Origin: Halomonas sp. LBP4
GTDB taxonomy: Bacteria > Pseudomonadota > Gammaproteobacteria > Pseudomonadales > Halomonadaceae
Assembly (NCBI RefSeq): GCF_003202205.1
Contig: NZ_PDOG01000006.1
Span: 32,517 to 96,516 of the forward strand
Reading direction: 5' to 3'
DNA: 64,000 nt
In this document: positions 24,515 through 35,317 of the stretch, piece after piece
How the letters are laid out: each line of letters opens with the position of its first letter
How positions within the stretch are numbered: position 1 is the stretch's first letter
The notes under the pieces: generated by a model
Databases searched by the model: none
Told to the model about the DNA's origin: nothing
The model's input: the letters and a program-made list of their open reading frames with translations, nothing else
Program-made: the position numbers and the translations under genes

Positions 24515-25414
24515 ATGACCGTCAAACAGCTTCGCGCCTTTCTCGCCGTGGCCCAGACCCTGAGCTTTACCCAGGCCTGCGAGCACCTCCACCTCTCGCA
24601 ACCGGCGCTGAGCCTGGCGGTCAAGGGGCTCGAGGAGAGCCTCGGCGGCCGCCTGCTGATCCGCACCACGCGCAGCGTGCGCCTGACGCCGGAGGGCGAG
24701 TCCCTGGTGCCACTGGCCAAGCGCCTGCTGGCCGACTGGGACAACGCCGAAGAGGTGATGCGCCAGCACTTCACCCTGCAACTGGGGCGGGTGGCGCTGG
24801 CTGCCATGCCCTCCTTCGCCTGCAACCAACTGCCAACGGCGCTGATGGCCTTCCGCTGTCGCCACCCGCGCATCAAGGTGACGGTGCATGACGTGATCAA
24901 CGAGCAGGTGATCGACATGGTGCGCCATCAGCGCGTCGAGCTGGGTATCGCCTTCGAGCCCGACGCCAGCGACGGACTGGCGTTCACGCCGCTGTTCGAG
25001 GACCGTTTCGTGGCAGTGGTACCGGCGGATTCACCGCTGGCCGAAGCGACGACGGCGTGCTGGGCCGAGCTGCTGCGTCATGAGTTCATCACCCTGCAAC
25101 GCCCCTCCATGGTGCGCCTGCTGCTCGAGCACGAACTGGCGGTCCAGGGGATCGAGCTGCCGGTCGCCTTCGAGAGCCATCAGCTGGTGACCGTGGGGCG
25201 CATGGTGGCCAGTGGCCTGGGGGTCAGTGCCGTCCCCGCACTTTGCCGCCAACAGATGCACGAACTGGGCGGGCATTGCCTGGCACTCACCGACCCGGTG
25301 ATCGCCCGGCCGGTGGGCGTGCTGAGCCCCGCGGGCCGGGAACTGTCGGTGGCCGCCCAGGCACTGCAGGAGATCCTGGCGGCCACCCTGTCCTCGGCCG
25401 ACACGTGCCGATAG
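24515..25414 (+). CDS. LysR-family transcriptional regulator, likely of ketone-body genes
   Basis: 299-aa LysR regulator. The helix-turn-helix is in residues 1-60 (MTVKQLRAFLAVAQTLSFTQ, then HLSQPALSLAVKGLEESLG), followed by the ligand-binding domain. It is transcribed away from scoAB and lies 99 bp before acetoacetyl-CoA synthetase, so by position it probably regulates acetoacetate use. An acetoacetate- or CoA-thioester-type ligand is a guess from context only. Confidence 0.88.
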   Translation: MTVKQLRAFLAVAQTLSFTQACEHLHLSQPALSLAVKGLEESLGGRLLIRTTRSVRLTPEGESLVPLAKRLLADWDNAEEVMRQHFTLQLGRVALAAMPSFACNQLPTALMAFRCRHPRIKVTVHDVINEQVIDMVRHQRVELGIAFEPDASDGLAFTPLFEDRFVAVVPADSPLAEATTACWAELLRHEFITLQRPSMVRLLLEHELAVQGIELPVAFESHQLVTVGRMVASGLGVSAVPALCRQQMHELGGHCLALTDPVIARPVGVLSPAGRELSVAAQALQEILAATLSSADTCR

Positions 25415-25424
25415 CTGCTACGTT

Positions 25425-25502
25425 TCTAGTCAGGAGAGCATAGCAACACATCTAGTCAGGAGAGCATAGCAACACATCTAGTCAGGAGAGCATAGCAACA
25501 CA
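25425..25502 (+). repeat. three perfect 26-bp tandem repeats in the acetoacetyl-CoA synthetase leader
   Basis: Three identical units (25425-25450, 25451-25476, 25477-25502), each starting TCTAGTCAGGAGAGCATAGC. They fill almost the whole gap between the LysR stop and the acetoacetyl-CoA synthetase ATG at 25514. Every unit holds an AGGAGAG ribosome-site-like sequence, while the start codon uses a separate GAGG. Perfect identity implies recent duplication or ongoing slippage. The period is not a multiple of three, and no ORF crosses the units. Confidence 0.92.
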
Positions 25503-25513
25503 GCGAGGCAACC

Positions 25514-27466
<1,953 letters not shown>

Positions 27467-27512
27467 CTGGCCCGCCTTGCCTCCCGGTCGCCCCCGACCG
27501 CCGAACCCTGGC

Positions 27513-27581
27513 AGGGCAATCGCCGTTGGACATGACGGGGACAGGTCGGCACCGAGCGTCAAACTAACTGCGATGGCCCTG
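27513..27581. repeat. second CAGGGCAATCGC-ended short element
   Basis: Left end CAGGGCAATCGCCGTT (27513-27528) is identical over 16 nt to the element at 4117. Right end GCGATGGCCCTG (27570-27581) differs by one base from that copy. The 69-bp length is similar. Located between acetoacetyl-CoA synthetase and the acyltransferase gene, where it may serve as a boundary; no clear terminator is otherwise visible there. Confidence 0.5.
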
Positions 27582-27690
27582 GCCCGACCACCAGGTGGCT
27601 GGGCAGCCCGGGCGCCATGCAGTAGGATTAGCCGGCTCGGCACCCCGGGGTGTCGGCGGAATCACCTAGCCGGTGCACTAAGGAGAGCGC

Positions 27691-28557
27691 ATGCCGTTCC
27701 TCAAGGGCCTCGTCAGCAGCCTGCTGCTGGCCCTCACCACCCTCGTCTGGGGTATCCCGCTCGTCGTGCTGACCCTGGTCAAGCTGGTCACCCCCGGGCG
27801 CCGCCTGCGCCGCCTGGTGCTCAAGGGCCTCAACGAGGTGGCGCTGCGCTGGGTGGGTTCCAACCTCTGGTGGATGCGCCGCTGGCTCAAGCCCACCCTT
27901 GACATCCAGCTCCCCGAGGGGCTCTCCCGCGACCAGTGGTGGCTGGTGCTCTCCAACCATCGTAGCTGGACCGACATCTTCCTGCTGTTCTTCGCCCTGC
28001 ATCGCCGCCTCCCCATGCCCCATTTCTTCGTCAAGCGCCAGCTGATCTGGATCCCCATCGTCGGCCTGGCCTTCTGGGCCATGGAGTTCCCCATGCTGCG
28101 CCGCCTGACCCGCGAACAGCGCGAGCGGCATCCGCATCTGGCCCGGCGCGACCGGGAAGCCACCGAGCGCATGTGTCGCCATGCCCGCGAGCGCCCCATC
28201 GCCATCTACAACTTCGTCGAGGGCACCCGCTTCACCCCCGCCAAGCATGCCGCCCAGGACTCCCCCTACCGCCACCTGCTGCGGCCCCGGGCCGGCGGCA
28301 TCGCCCAGGTGCTGGGCCTGCTCGGCGACCGTCTCGGTGGTATCCTCGACGTGACCCTGCACTACGACAACCCGCGCCCCACCTTCTGGGGCTACCTCTG
28401 CGGAGAGGAGGGGCCGGTGACCCTGACCGCCCGGCGCCTGGAGGTGCCCACCTGGATGGTGAAGGGCGACTACCACGACGACCCGAACTACAAGGAACGC
28501 TTCCACTCATGGCTGAACGCCCTGTGGCAGGACAAGGACGCCTCGCTCTCGCCCTGA
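27691..28557 (+). CDS. PlsC-like acyltransferase (YihG/LPLAT type)
   Basis: 288-aa membrane acyltransferase with an N-terminal hydrophobic helix (about residues 5-30). The catalytic HX4D box is in SNHRSWTDIF (about 88-97), and the substrate motif is NFVEGTRFT (about 171-179). This layout and the long C-terminus match YihG-type 1-acylglycerol-3-phosphate acyltransferases of the inner membrane. AAGGAGAG precedes the ATG. The next gene starts inside its 3' end (49-bp overlap), so the two are translationally coupled. Confidence 0.85.
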   Translation: MPFLKGLVSSLLLALTTLVWGIPLVVLTLVKLVTPGRRLRRLVLKGLNEVALRWVGSNLWWMRRWLKPTLDIQLPEGLSRDQWWLVLSNHRSWTDIFLLFFALHRRLPMPHFFVKRQLIWIPIVGLAFWAMEFPMLRRLTREQRERHPHLARRDREATERMCRHARERPIAIYNFVEGTRFTPAKHAAQDSPYRHLLRPRAGGIAQVLGLLGDRLGGILDVTLHYDNPRPTFWGYLCGEEGPVTLTARRLEVPTWMVKGDYHDDPNYKERFHSWLNALWQDKDASLSP

Positions 28558-29450
28558 CCCTGATCGTGCTGCTGCTGGCCGGCTGCGCCGGTCGCGGCGG
28601 CGAGGTGCAGCGCGGCAGCGACCCCGGCACGTCCGGACACTGGGTCACGGTCCAGCGCGGCGACACCCTGGGCGCTATCGCCCGGCGTGGCGGCGTGCCG
28701 CTCGAGCGGCTGCAGCGCTTCAACCCCGGGGTCAACGCCCGTCGCCTGGCCGTCGGCCAGCGGCTGCTGATGCCGACCCATCAGGAGCGTGCCCCCTCCG
28801 GCGGCCCTTATCGCTATCAGGTTCGCCCCGGCGACACCTATGCCGGCATCGCCCGGCGCTTCAACACCCGGGTATCACGTCTCCAGGCCGCCAACCCCGG
28901 GGTGGAGCCCACCGCCCTGCGAATCGGCCAGATCATCCGGGTACCGCTCACCGGGAGTGCTCCCAGCGCCCCCGCCCCCACTGCGGCCAGTGCCGGCGGC
29001 GGGGGCTCGAACCGCAGCAGCGCTGGCAGCCCGCCTGCCCGGGCCAGCCTCCCGGACCCCGGCGAGCTGCCCGCCTCGGCCCGCAACTGGCCCTGGCCGC
29101 TGGACGACTACCGCGTCGTGCGCCGCTTCGGCGCCGACAGCCGCGGCACCCTGCAGCCGATGCTGCTGGCCACCGGCCGCGGCGCCCGGGCCAGGTCGGT
29201 GGCCGACGGCGAGGTGCGCTTCGCCAACAGCATGCGCCAGCTCGGCCAGGTGGTGATCGTCCATCATGCCGACAACCTGCAGAGCGTCTATGCGCTGTGC
29301 GAAAGGCCGTTGGTGGGCAACGGTGACCGGGTCAGCCGGGGCAATGAGGTGTGCGAGGTGGGCTACAGCAACGCCACCGAGCGCTTCGACCTGCTCTTCG
29401 ACCTGCGTCACGGTGGCAAGCCCATCGACCCACGCCGGATACTCCGTTGA
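28509..29450 (+). CDS. LysM/LytM-domain lipoprotein, NlpD-like, degenerate peptidase
   Basis: 313-aa lipoprotein. The signal sequence has the lipobox LLAGC (Cys about residue 23). LysM 1 (about 41-88, VQRGDTLGAIARR) and LysM 2 (about 97-143, VRPGDTYAGIARRF) bind peptidoglycan. A Pro/Ser/Gly-rich linker is followed by an M23/LytM domain (about 190-312). The metal-binding HxxxD and HLH of active peptidases are missing: LQPMLL, VYALCE and FDLLFD occur where they should be. Like NlpD/EnvC it may activate an amidase rather than cut the wall. It starts inside the acyltransferase gene in another frame. Confidence 0.8.
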   Translation: MAERPVAGQGRLALALTLIVLLLAGCAGRGGEVQRGSDPGTSGHWVTVQRGDTLGAIARRGGVPLERLQRFNPGVNARRLAVGQRLLMPTHQERAPSGGPYRYQVRPGDTYAGIARRFNTRVSRLQAANPGVEPTALRIGQIIRVPLTGSAPSAPAPTAASAGGGGSNRSSAGSPPARASLPDPGELPASARNWPWPLDDYRVVRRFGADSRGTLQPMLLATGRGARARSVADGEVRFANSMRQLGQVVIVHHADNLQSVYALCERPLVGNGDRVSRGNEVCEVGYSNATERFDLLFDLRHGGKPIDPRRILR

Positions 29451-29562
29451 GCCGGCCGGCGTCACCGTCTCTTCACCCCGGTGTCGTCGTCCTGTCATCT
29501 CCGGCGGCCATCCTCGGTTCCTGACAGGGCCCCTTCGGGCCCGCGACGGGACGAGGAGAGTC

Positions 29563-30723
29563 ATGCGCATCTGCCTGGTCAGCGAGACCTGGTCCCCCGA
29601 CATCAACGGGGTCGCCCACACCCTGGGGCAGCTCGGTCGTGAGTTGCATCGCCACGACCACGCCCTCCAGCTGATCCGCCCCCGGCCGGTCGCCGCCGAC
29701 GCCCCCCGCGCCGAGGGCATGGAAGCCGAGCTGCGGGTGCGGGCCGTCCCCCTGCCGGGCTACCGCGAGGTCCGCTTCGGCCTGCCCGCCACCCGGGCCA
29801 TCGTGCGGCTGTGGCACCAGCAGCGCCCCGACGTCGTCTACCTGGCGACCCAAGGGCCGCTCGGCTGGTCGGCCCAGCGTGCGGCCCGGCTGCTGTCGAT
29901 CCCGGTGGTCGGCGGCTGGCATACCAACTTCGACCACTACTGCCGCGACTATGGCCTGCCCTGGCTGGCACCGCTGGTCACCCGGCGGCTGCGCACCTTC
30001 CACAATCGCTGTGCCGCCACCCTGGTGCCGACCCGGCGGCAGGCCGGCGCGCTCGCCGCCCGGGGCTTCGAGAACCTGAGGGTGATGGGCCGGGGCATCG
30101 ACGGCGAGCGCTTCTCGCCTGTCCACCGCGATCCCGGGCTGCGACGGCACTGGGGCGGCGACGAGCACCGGCCGGTGGCGCTGCATGTGGGCCGCCTGGC
30201 GCCGGAGAAGAATCTCGACCTGCTGCGCGAGACCTTCCTCGCCATGCTCGATGCGCGGCCCGACCTGACCCTGGTCGTGGTCGGCGACGGCCCCGGCCGG
30301 GCGACGCTGCAGAGGGCCTTGCCCGACGCCCACTTCACCGGCTTCATCGACCGCGACGCCCTGGTCCGCCACTACGCCAGCGCCGACCTCTTCGTCTTCC
30401 CCTCGATCTCCGAGACCTGGGGCAATGTGGTGCTGGAGGCCATGGCCAGCGGCCTGGGGGTGGTGGCCTTCCGCCACGCCGCCGGCGCCGAGCTGATCGA
30501 CGACGACATCAACGGCGTGAGCCTGCCGGTGGGCGACGAAGCCGGCTTCCGCGAGGCCGCGGTCCGTCTCTGCCAGCAACCCGCCCGCTACGCCCGGCTG
30601 GGACGCGCCGCCCGCCGGAGGGCCCTGCAGTTCGGCTGGTCATCGATCGCCGATGACTTCCTCGACGCCCTGACCCATGCCCGGGAGGCGACCCATGAAA
30701 CCGCGCGCCCCTGCCGTGTTTGA
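29563..30723 (+). CDS. glycosyltransferase, GT4 family
   Basis: 386-aa GT-B fold glycosyltransferase. The acceptor domain starts MRICLVSETWSPDINGVAHT, and the donor domain carries HVGRLAPEKN (about 208-217) and the E-x7-E motif in PSISETWGNVVLEAMASG (about 282-299). A strong GAGGAGAG precedes the ATG. The N-terminus resembles the mannosyl/glucosyl transferases that work on lipid acceptors. The downstream PAP2 phosphatase gene overlaps by 29 bp, so both may act in glycolipid or lipid-carrier chemistry. The substrate is not readable. Confidence 0.83.
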   Translation: MRICLVSETWSPDINGVAHTLGQLGRELHRHDHALQLIRPRPVAADAPRAEGMEAELRVRAVPLPGYREVRFGLPATRAIVRLWHQQRPDVVYLATQGPLGWSAQRAARLLSIPVVGGWHTNFDHYCRDYGLPWLAPLVTRRLRTFHNRCAATLVPTRRQAGALAARGFENLRVMGRGIDGERFSPVHRDPGLRRHWGGDEHRPVALHVGRLAPEKNLDLLRETFLAMLDARPDLTLVVVGDGPGRATLQRALPDAHFTGFIDRDALVRHYASADLFVFPSISETWGNVVLEAMASGLGVVAFRHAAGAELIDDDINGVSLPVGDEAGFREAAVRLCQQPARYARLGRAARRRALQFGWSSIADDFLDALTHAREATHETARPCRV

Positions 30724-31237
30724 ACGGCTCGACCTGCTCGAATGGCAGCTCTGTCAACGCCTGGCCCGCCTCAGCCTGCACCGCCCCTGGCTGGCCATCC
30801 TGCGCCTGGCCAGCCGTCTCGGTGACTGGCCGGCGTGGGTGGCGCTGATCCTGGTCCAGCCGCTGCTCCATGGCCCGCGGGGCGGCTGGCTGATGGCCCA
30901 GTACGCCGCCACCGCCCTGCTCGCCATCGTCGTCTACCGGTTGATCAAGACCCGCTTCTGCCGTGAGCGCCCCTTCATCACCTTCAAGCACGCCATCGCC
31001 TGCACCGAACCGGCCCGGGATCGCTACAGCTTTCCCAGCGGCCACACCATGCATGCGGTGATGTTCTGCACTTTCACGGCCGCCCATGCCCCCTGGCTGC
31101 TGCCCGTGATCGTGCCGCTGACGCTGCTGATCGCCCTCTCCCGTGTCGGCCTCGGCCTGCACTACCTCAGCGACGTCGCGGCCGGGGCGATGATCGGTTA
31201 CGGCTTCGCCCTGGCGAGCCTGTCGCTCGCGACCTGA
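30695..31237 (+). CDS. PAP2-family membrane phosphatase
   Basis: 180-aa integral membrane protein with the three PAP2 motifs: KTRFCRERP (about 89-97), PSGH (about 117-120) and SRVGLGLHYLSDV (about 149-161). Such enzymes dephosphorylate undecaprenyl pyrophosphate or phosphatidic acid at the membrane. GGGAGG precedes the ATG, which lies inside the glycosyltransferase gene. Position next to an acyltransferase and a glycosyltransferase favours lipid phosphates; a carrier-lipid role for the polysaccharide locus is also possible. Confidence 0.86.
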   Translation: MKPRAPAVFERLDLLEWQLCQRLARLSLHRPWLAILRLASRLGDWPAWVALILVQPLLHGPRGGWLMAQYAATALLAIVVYRLIKTRFCRERPFITFKHAIACTEPARDRYSFPSGHTMHAVMFCTFTAAHAPWLLPVIVPLTLLIALSRVGLGLHYLSDVAAGAMIGYGFALASLSLAT

Positions 31238-31275
31238 GCCTGGCGGCCGGCCGGGGCCCGTGGCATGCTGGTGGC

Positions 31276-31890
31276 ATGAGCGACTGCCACCCTGTCGGCG
31301 GCGAGACGCTGCTCGATGCGCCCCTGCTCATGCGCTTCGATGCCCTGCTCGGCGAGCCCGACGCCGGCCGGGCACTGGAGCGGCTCGACCGCGAACTCGC
31401 CTGGCAACGGCCTCGGTTGCGGCTCTACGGCCGCGAGCACCCGATTCCCCGTCGCCAGGTGTGGATGGGCTCCCCGGACGCCCACTACCGCTATTCGGGG
31501 CGGGACTTCACCCCCGCCCCCTGGCACCCCGAGGTCGCCAGGATTCGCGAGGCGGTGATCGCCCGCCTGGCCCTGGCCGGCCTCGACGTCGACTTCAACA
31601 GCGTGCTGCTCAACCGCTACCAGGGCGGTGGGGAGCGCATGGGCTGGCACAGCGACGACGAGCCCGAACTGGGCCCCGAGCCGCTGATCGCCGCGGTGAG
31701 CCTGGGCGCCGCTCGCCCCCTGCGCTTTCGCTGGAAGCAACGGGAACATGAAGGGTTCAACGCCTGGCTTCCCCACGACAGCCTGCTGCTGATGGGCCCC
31801 GGCGTGCAGCGACGGCTGCAGCATGCGCTGTTGCCGCGCCGGATTCCCGGGCTACGGATCAGCCTCACCTTTCGCCGCATCGCCCCCTGA
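31276..31890 (+). CDS. AlkB-family 2-oxoglutarate/Fe(II) dioxygenase
   Basis: 204-aa AlkB-like protein, similar in size to short AlkB2/3-type members. The Fe-binding HxD is in MGWHSDDE (about residues 121-128) after NRYQGGGE. The distal His is probably in RLQHALLPRR, and the final RISLTFR contains the oxoglutarate-binding Arg. It would repair alkylated DNA or RNA bases by oxidative demethylation. Its 3' end overlaps the convergent ligase gene by 39 bp. Confidence 0.87.
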   Translation: MSDCHPVGGETLLDAPLLMRFDALLGEPDAGRALERLDRELAWQRPRLRLYGREHPIPRRQVWMGSPDAHYRYSGRDFTPAPWHPEVARIREAVIARLALAGLDVDFNSVLLNRYQGGGERMGWHSDDEPELGPEPLIAAVSLGAARPLRFRWKQREHEGFNAWLPHDSLLLMGPGVQRRLQHALLPRRIPGLRISLTFRRIAP

Positions 31891-33192
31891 GCGTCGGACC
31901 TGGCCCGTCACCGGCACCTGGCGGTAGAGGCCCCAGAGGATCGCCAGCAGCAGGCCGTAGACCAGCCCACCCGCCGGATAGGCCAGGAAGCTGTAGGTGA
32001 GCCCGAAGCCGAGGAAGGCCACCGGCAGCAGGATGCCCGCCATCGCCAGGGCCCGGCGCTCACGCGCAGCGCTGCGGATACCGCCGAGGAACAGCCAGAG
32101 GGGCACCAGGTAGAGGGCAAGCAGGGTGAGCAACCCCGGCAGCCCGCGCTTCGCCCAGGCGTCGAGCAGGTCGTTGTGGGCGTGCCAGAAACGCCCCAGG
32201 GCCGGATGCTGCAGCCCCGCCGCCCCGCGGTCGCGCATCGCCTGCCGATACCCGCGCGCCCCCCAGCCGACCAGCGGACGCTCGGCGATCAGCCGCATCG
32301 CCCCCTGCCACATCTCGACCCTGGCGCTCACCGAGGTCATCTCCGGGTCCCCGGCCAGGTACTCCTCCAGGCTAGCGACGGCATTATCGACGCGCCGCTC
32401 CACGCCTGTCTGCGGGGTGACATAGAGCCCTGCCACCAGCAGCACCAGCAGCCCGAACCCGGCCAGCCGCCAGCGCGTCGCCAGCCGCGGGCCATAGCCG
32501 CGATAGAGCACCCAGAGCGCCAACGGCAGCCCGACCCAACCGCCCCGGGAGCCGGACAGCGCCGAGGTCATCAGCCCGGCGAGCCCCCCCACGGCAAGCA
32601 GCAGCATCCAGCGCCGGCGCTGCTCCCGGCCGAAGGCCCAGCACAACCCGGCCAGGCAGATCAGGCCGGCGAGCAGGCCCAGGTTGCCGAACAGGATGGC
32701 ATGCAGCGGCTCGTGGCCATTGACTCGCGAGGCGTTCTCGACGAGCCGTTGCCACACCGCCCAGCCCCCGGTCGCCAGGCTGCCGGCAGCGACGCCGCCC
32801 CACAGCCAGGCCGAGGATACCCGGAGCCGTGACAGCGCCACCAGGGCCAACAGGGCCAGCCATACCGGCGCGGCTTCCTTCAGCCCGCGGAGTCCCTCGT
32901 CGTGCCAGGGCCCGGCGATCACCCAGCTCAGCCCGTAGCACAACAGCACCGCCATGACCCAGCGATCCTGGCGCCGGGGAAAGGGCAGCGGCGGCCGCTC
33001 ACCCGAGAGCAAGGCGGCCAGCCCCAGCAGCAACGGCACGATGGCCAACGCCCACCAGGGCAGGACAAGAAACCCGAGCCCGAAAAACGCCAATGCCATG
33101 CCCGCGAGGCGGGCATGGCATTGGTCTTGTCGATCATGCGCCAACCGGGCGAGCCGTCCCGGCACCGTTCGATGCTGTCCGTCGTCGATCAT
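31852..33192 (-). CDS. O-antigen ligase-like (WaaL/Wzy) membrane protein
   Basis: 446-aa polytopic membrane protein with about 11 hydrophobic helices. The large periplasmic loop before the C-terminal helices contains GARGYRQAMRDRGA and the HAHN motif typical of O-antigen ligase/polymerase (Wzy_C) proteins. It would join or extend undecaprenyl-linked glycan in the periplasm. It is the last gene of the polysaccharide locus. The start is uncertain: ATG 33192 is used, but a terminator-like hairpin (33084-33124) falls within codons about 23-37, so translation might begin later. Its 3' end overlaps the AlkB gene. Confidence 0.75.
   Translation of the reverse strand: MIDDGQHRTVPGRLARLAHDRQDQCHARLAGMALAFFGLGFLVLPWWALAIVPLLLGLAALLSGERPPLPFPRRQDRWVMAVLLCYGLSWVIAGPWHDEGLRGLKEAAPVWLALLALVALSRLRVSSAWLWGGVAAGSLATGGWAVWQRLVENASRVNGHEPLHAILFGNLGLLAGLICLAGLCWAFGREQRRRWMLLLAVGGLAGLMTSALSGSRGGWVGLPLALWVLYRGYGPRLATRWRLAGFGLLVLLVAGLYVTPQTGVERRVDNAVASLEEYLAGDPEMTSVSARVEMWQGAMRLIAERPLVGWGARGYRQAMRDRGAAGLQHPALGRFWHAHNDLLDAWAKRGLPGLLTLLALYLVPLWLFLGGIRSAARERRALAMAGILLPVAFLGFGLTYSFLAYPAGGLVYGLLLAILWGLYRQVPVTGQVRRSGGDAAKGEADP
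33084..33124 (-). terminator. perfect 16-bp hairpin plus T5, inside the ligase reading frame
   Basis: Arms 33090-33105 and 33109-33124 are perfectly complementary around a 3-nt loop. On the minus strand the hairpin is followed by CGTTTTTCGGG. It lies 227 bp after the glmS stop and has the form of an intrinsic terminator for the polysaccharide/glmS transcript, yet it is within the predicted N-terminus of the ligase-like gene. Confidence 0.7.
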
Positions 33193-33350
33193 GGCCTCTG
33201 TTCGTCCGCTGAATCGGTTGCCGTTCCGGGCCGCCCATGCCCGGTCGCCATCCTGGCAACCCCCGGGTGCCCGCCGAGACTCTTCTGACCAGCATAGACG
33301 GCCAAGGGTGCCCCGACACAGCGGAGGGGACACTCGGGAGCCCGCAAGCC

Positions 33351-35204
33351 TCACTCCACGGTCACCGACTTGGCCAGGTTGCGGGGCTGATCGACGTCGG
33401 TGCCGCGCACCACCGCCACATGATAGGAGAGCAACTGCAGGGGCAGGGTGTAGACGATCGGCGCCAGGTACTGGCAGCACGCCGGCACGCTGACCACCGC
33501 CTGGCCCTCCTCGGCGCGAATCCCGGCATCCGGGTCGGCGAACACCAGCAACTGGCCGCCGCGGGCCCGCACCTCCTGCAGGTTGGAGCGCAGTTTCTCC
33601 AGTTGCGGGGACATCGGCGCTACCGCCACTACCGGCATCCGCTCGTCGATCAGCGCGAGCGGGCCGTGCTTGAGCTCGCCGGCGGCATGGGCCTCGGCGT
33701 GGATGTAGGAGATCTCCTTGAGCTTGAGCGCCCCCTCCAGAGCGATGGGCATCTGGCTGCCGCGACCCAGGAAGAGGGCATGCTGCCGGTCACCGAAGCC
33801 ACCGGCGAGCCGGGCGATCTCCCCATCCAGCGCCAGGGTGTCGCCCAGCAGGGTGGGCAGATAGCGCAGCCGGCGGACCAGGCGGGCGGTGAGCGCGGGA
33901 TCGCCGTCGCGCACCTGGCGCAGCGCGAGGGTGACCAGCATCAGGGCGGTGAGCTGGGTGGTGAATGCCTTGGTCGAGGCGACACCGATCTCTGGCCCGG
34001 CGTGGGTCATCAGCGCCAGGTCGGACTCCCGTACCAGGGAGCTGCCGGGGACGTTGCAGATCGCCAGGCTCCCGGCATAGGCCCCCGCGCCCTGCCGGCG
34101 GCGGGCATGGCGCAGGGCGGCCAGGGTGTCGGCGGTCTCGCCGGACTGCGACAGCGTCAGGAACAGGGTGCCGGGCTGGGCCACCACCTCCCGGTAGCGG
34201 TATTCCGACGCGACCTCCACCTGGCAGGGCACGCCGGCCAGCTCTTCCAGCCAGTAGCGGGCCACCAGGCCGGCATGGTAGCTGGTGCCGCAGGCGACGA
34301 TGTGCACCTGGCGCGTCGCCGCGAGCAGGGGCTCGGCGTCGGGGCCCAGGGCCTCGACGAGCACCCGGTCGCCGCCCAGGCGCCCCTCGAGGGCGTTGGC
34401 CACCGCCACCGGCTGCTCGTGGATCTCCTTGAGCATGTAGTGGGCGAACTCGCCCTTGCCCACCGCCTGGTCGGCGTGTTCGTAGCGCGCCACGGGGCGG
34501 ACCACGGGGCGCCGGCCGCCCTCCGGGTAGCGCGCCAGCACCTCGCAGCCATCGCGGGTGGCGATCACCAGGTCACCGTCCTCCAGGTAGACGAAGCGGT
34601 CGGTGACCGGCAGGAGCGCCAGCGGGTCGGACCCCAGGTAGTGGCCGTGTTCGCCGATGCCCACCACCAGGGGGCTGCCCTGCCGCGCCCCGATCACCCG
34701 GTCGGGTTCGTCGGCATGGATCACTCCCAGGGCATAGGCTCCCTCGAGGGCCTCTACCGCCCGCTCGACGGCGTCCCGCAGCCTCCGGCCGCCGTGCATC
34801 TCGCGTTCGACCAGGTGGGCGATCACCTCGGTGTCGGTCTGCGAGGCGAAGGCGTAGCCGTCGGCCTCCAGCTCGGCCCGCAGGGCCCGATGGTTCTCGA
34901 TGATCCCGTTGTGCACCACGGCGATGCGGCCCGAGACATGGGGGTGGGCATTGTCCTGGCTGGGCCGGCCATGGGTGGCCCAGCGGGTATGGGCCACCCC
35001 GGTCATGCCGACCAGGGGGGCACCGGCGAGCACGGCCTCCAGCGCCGCCACCTTGCCCACCTCGCGGGCGCGGCCCAGCTTGCCGGCTCGCTCCACCAGG
35101 GCTACCCCGGCGGAGTCATAGCCCCGGTACTCGAGACGCTTCAGACCTTCCATCAGTACGGGCAGGACATTGTCCGACCCGACGGCTGCAACGATGCCAC
35201 ACAT
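33351..35204 (-). CDS. glmS: glutamine-fructose-6-phosphate aminotransferase
   Basis: 617-aa GlmS. The N-terminal nucleophile Cys (MCGIVAAVGS, Cys 1 after Met removal) heads the glutaminase domain. The two SIS domains carry the isomerase, and the C-terminus PRNLAKSVTVE is canonical. It makes glucosamine 6-phosphate, the entry point to UDP-GlcNAc. Placed at the end of the polysaccharide cluster, it would supply precursor for the UDP-GlcNAc-derived sugars made by the wbp and pgl genes; it may be an additional, pathway-dedicated glmS. Confidence 0.95.
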   Translation of the reverse strand: MCGIVAAVGSDNVLPVLMEGLKRLEYRGYDSAGVALVERAGKLGRAREVGKVAALEAVLAGAPLVGMTGVAHTRWATHGRPSQDNAHPHVSGRIAVVHNGIIENHRALRAELEADGYAFASQTDTEVIAHLVEREMHGGRRLRDAVERAVEALEGAYALGVIHADEPDRVIGARQGSPLVVGIGEHGHYLGSDPLALLPVTDRFVYLEDGDLVIATRDGCEVLARYPEGGRRPVVRPVARYEHADQAVGKGEFAHYMLKEIHEQPVAVANALEGRLGGDRVLVEALGPDAEPLLAATRQVHIVACGTSYHAGLVARYWLEELAGVPCQVEVASEYRYREVVAQPGTLFLTLSQSGETADTLAALRHARRRQGAGAYAGSLAICNVPGSSLVRESDLALMTHAGPEIGVASTKAFTTQLTALMLVTLALRQVRDGDPALTARLVRRLRYLPTLLGDTLALDGEIARLAGGFGDRQHALFLGRGSQMPIALEGALKLKEISYIHAEAHAAGELKHGPLALIDERMPVVAVAPMSPQLEKLRSNLQEVRARGGQLLVFADPDAGIRAEEGQAVVSVPACCQYLAPIVYTLPLQLLSYHVAVVRGTDVDQPRNLAKSVTVE

Positions 35205-35317
35205 GTTGGCTCCTCCATGAACAGCGCCCCGGGACGCCCCGGGGGCGTGATGCGGTTATCGGTATGACGGGCTTGCGAGGCGGCGACACCCCTCCCGGTG
35301 GTACCGCCCTTCCTGCC

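Noticed and set aside
25425..25502. CRISPR array
   Set aside because: The three 26-bp units abut directly with no spacers; this is a simple tandem repeat.
27637..27655. CACCCCGGGGTG palindrome before the acyltransferase gene as an operator or terminator
   Set aside because: Short, GC-only palindrome likely by chance in this composition, with no T-run and no second copy.
35205..35317. glmS ribozyme upstream of glmS
   Set aside because: The gap to the preceding gene is only 113 bp, lacks the ribozyme core, and the ribozyme is confined mainly to Gram-positive bacteria.
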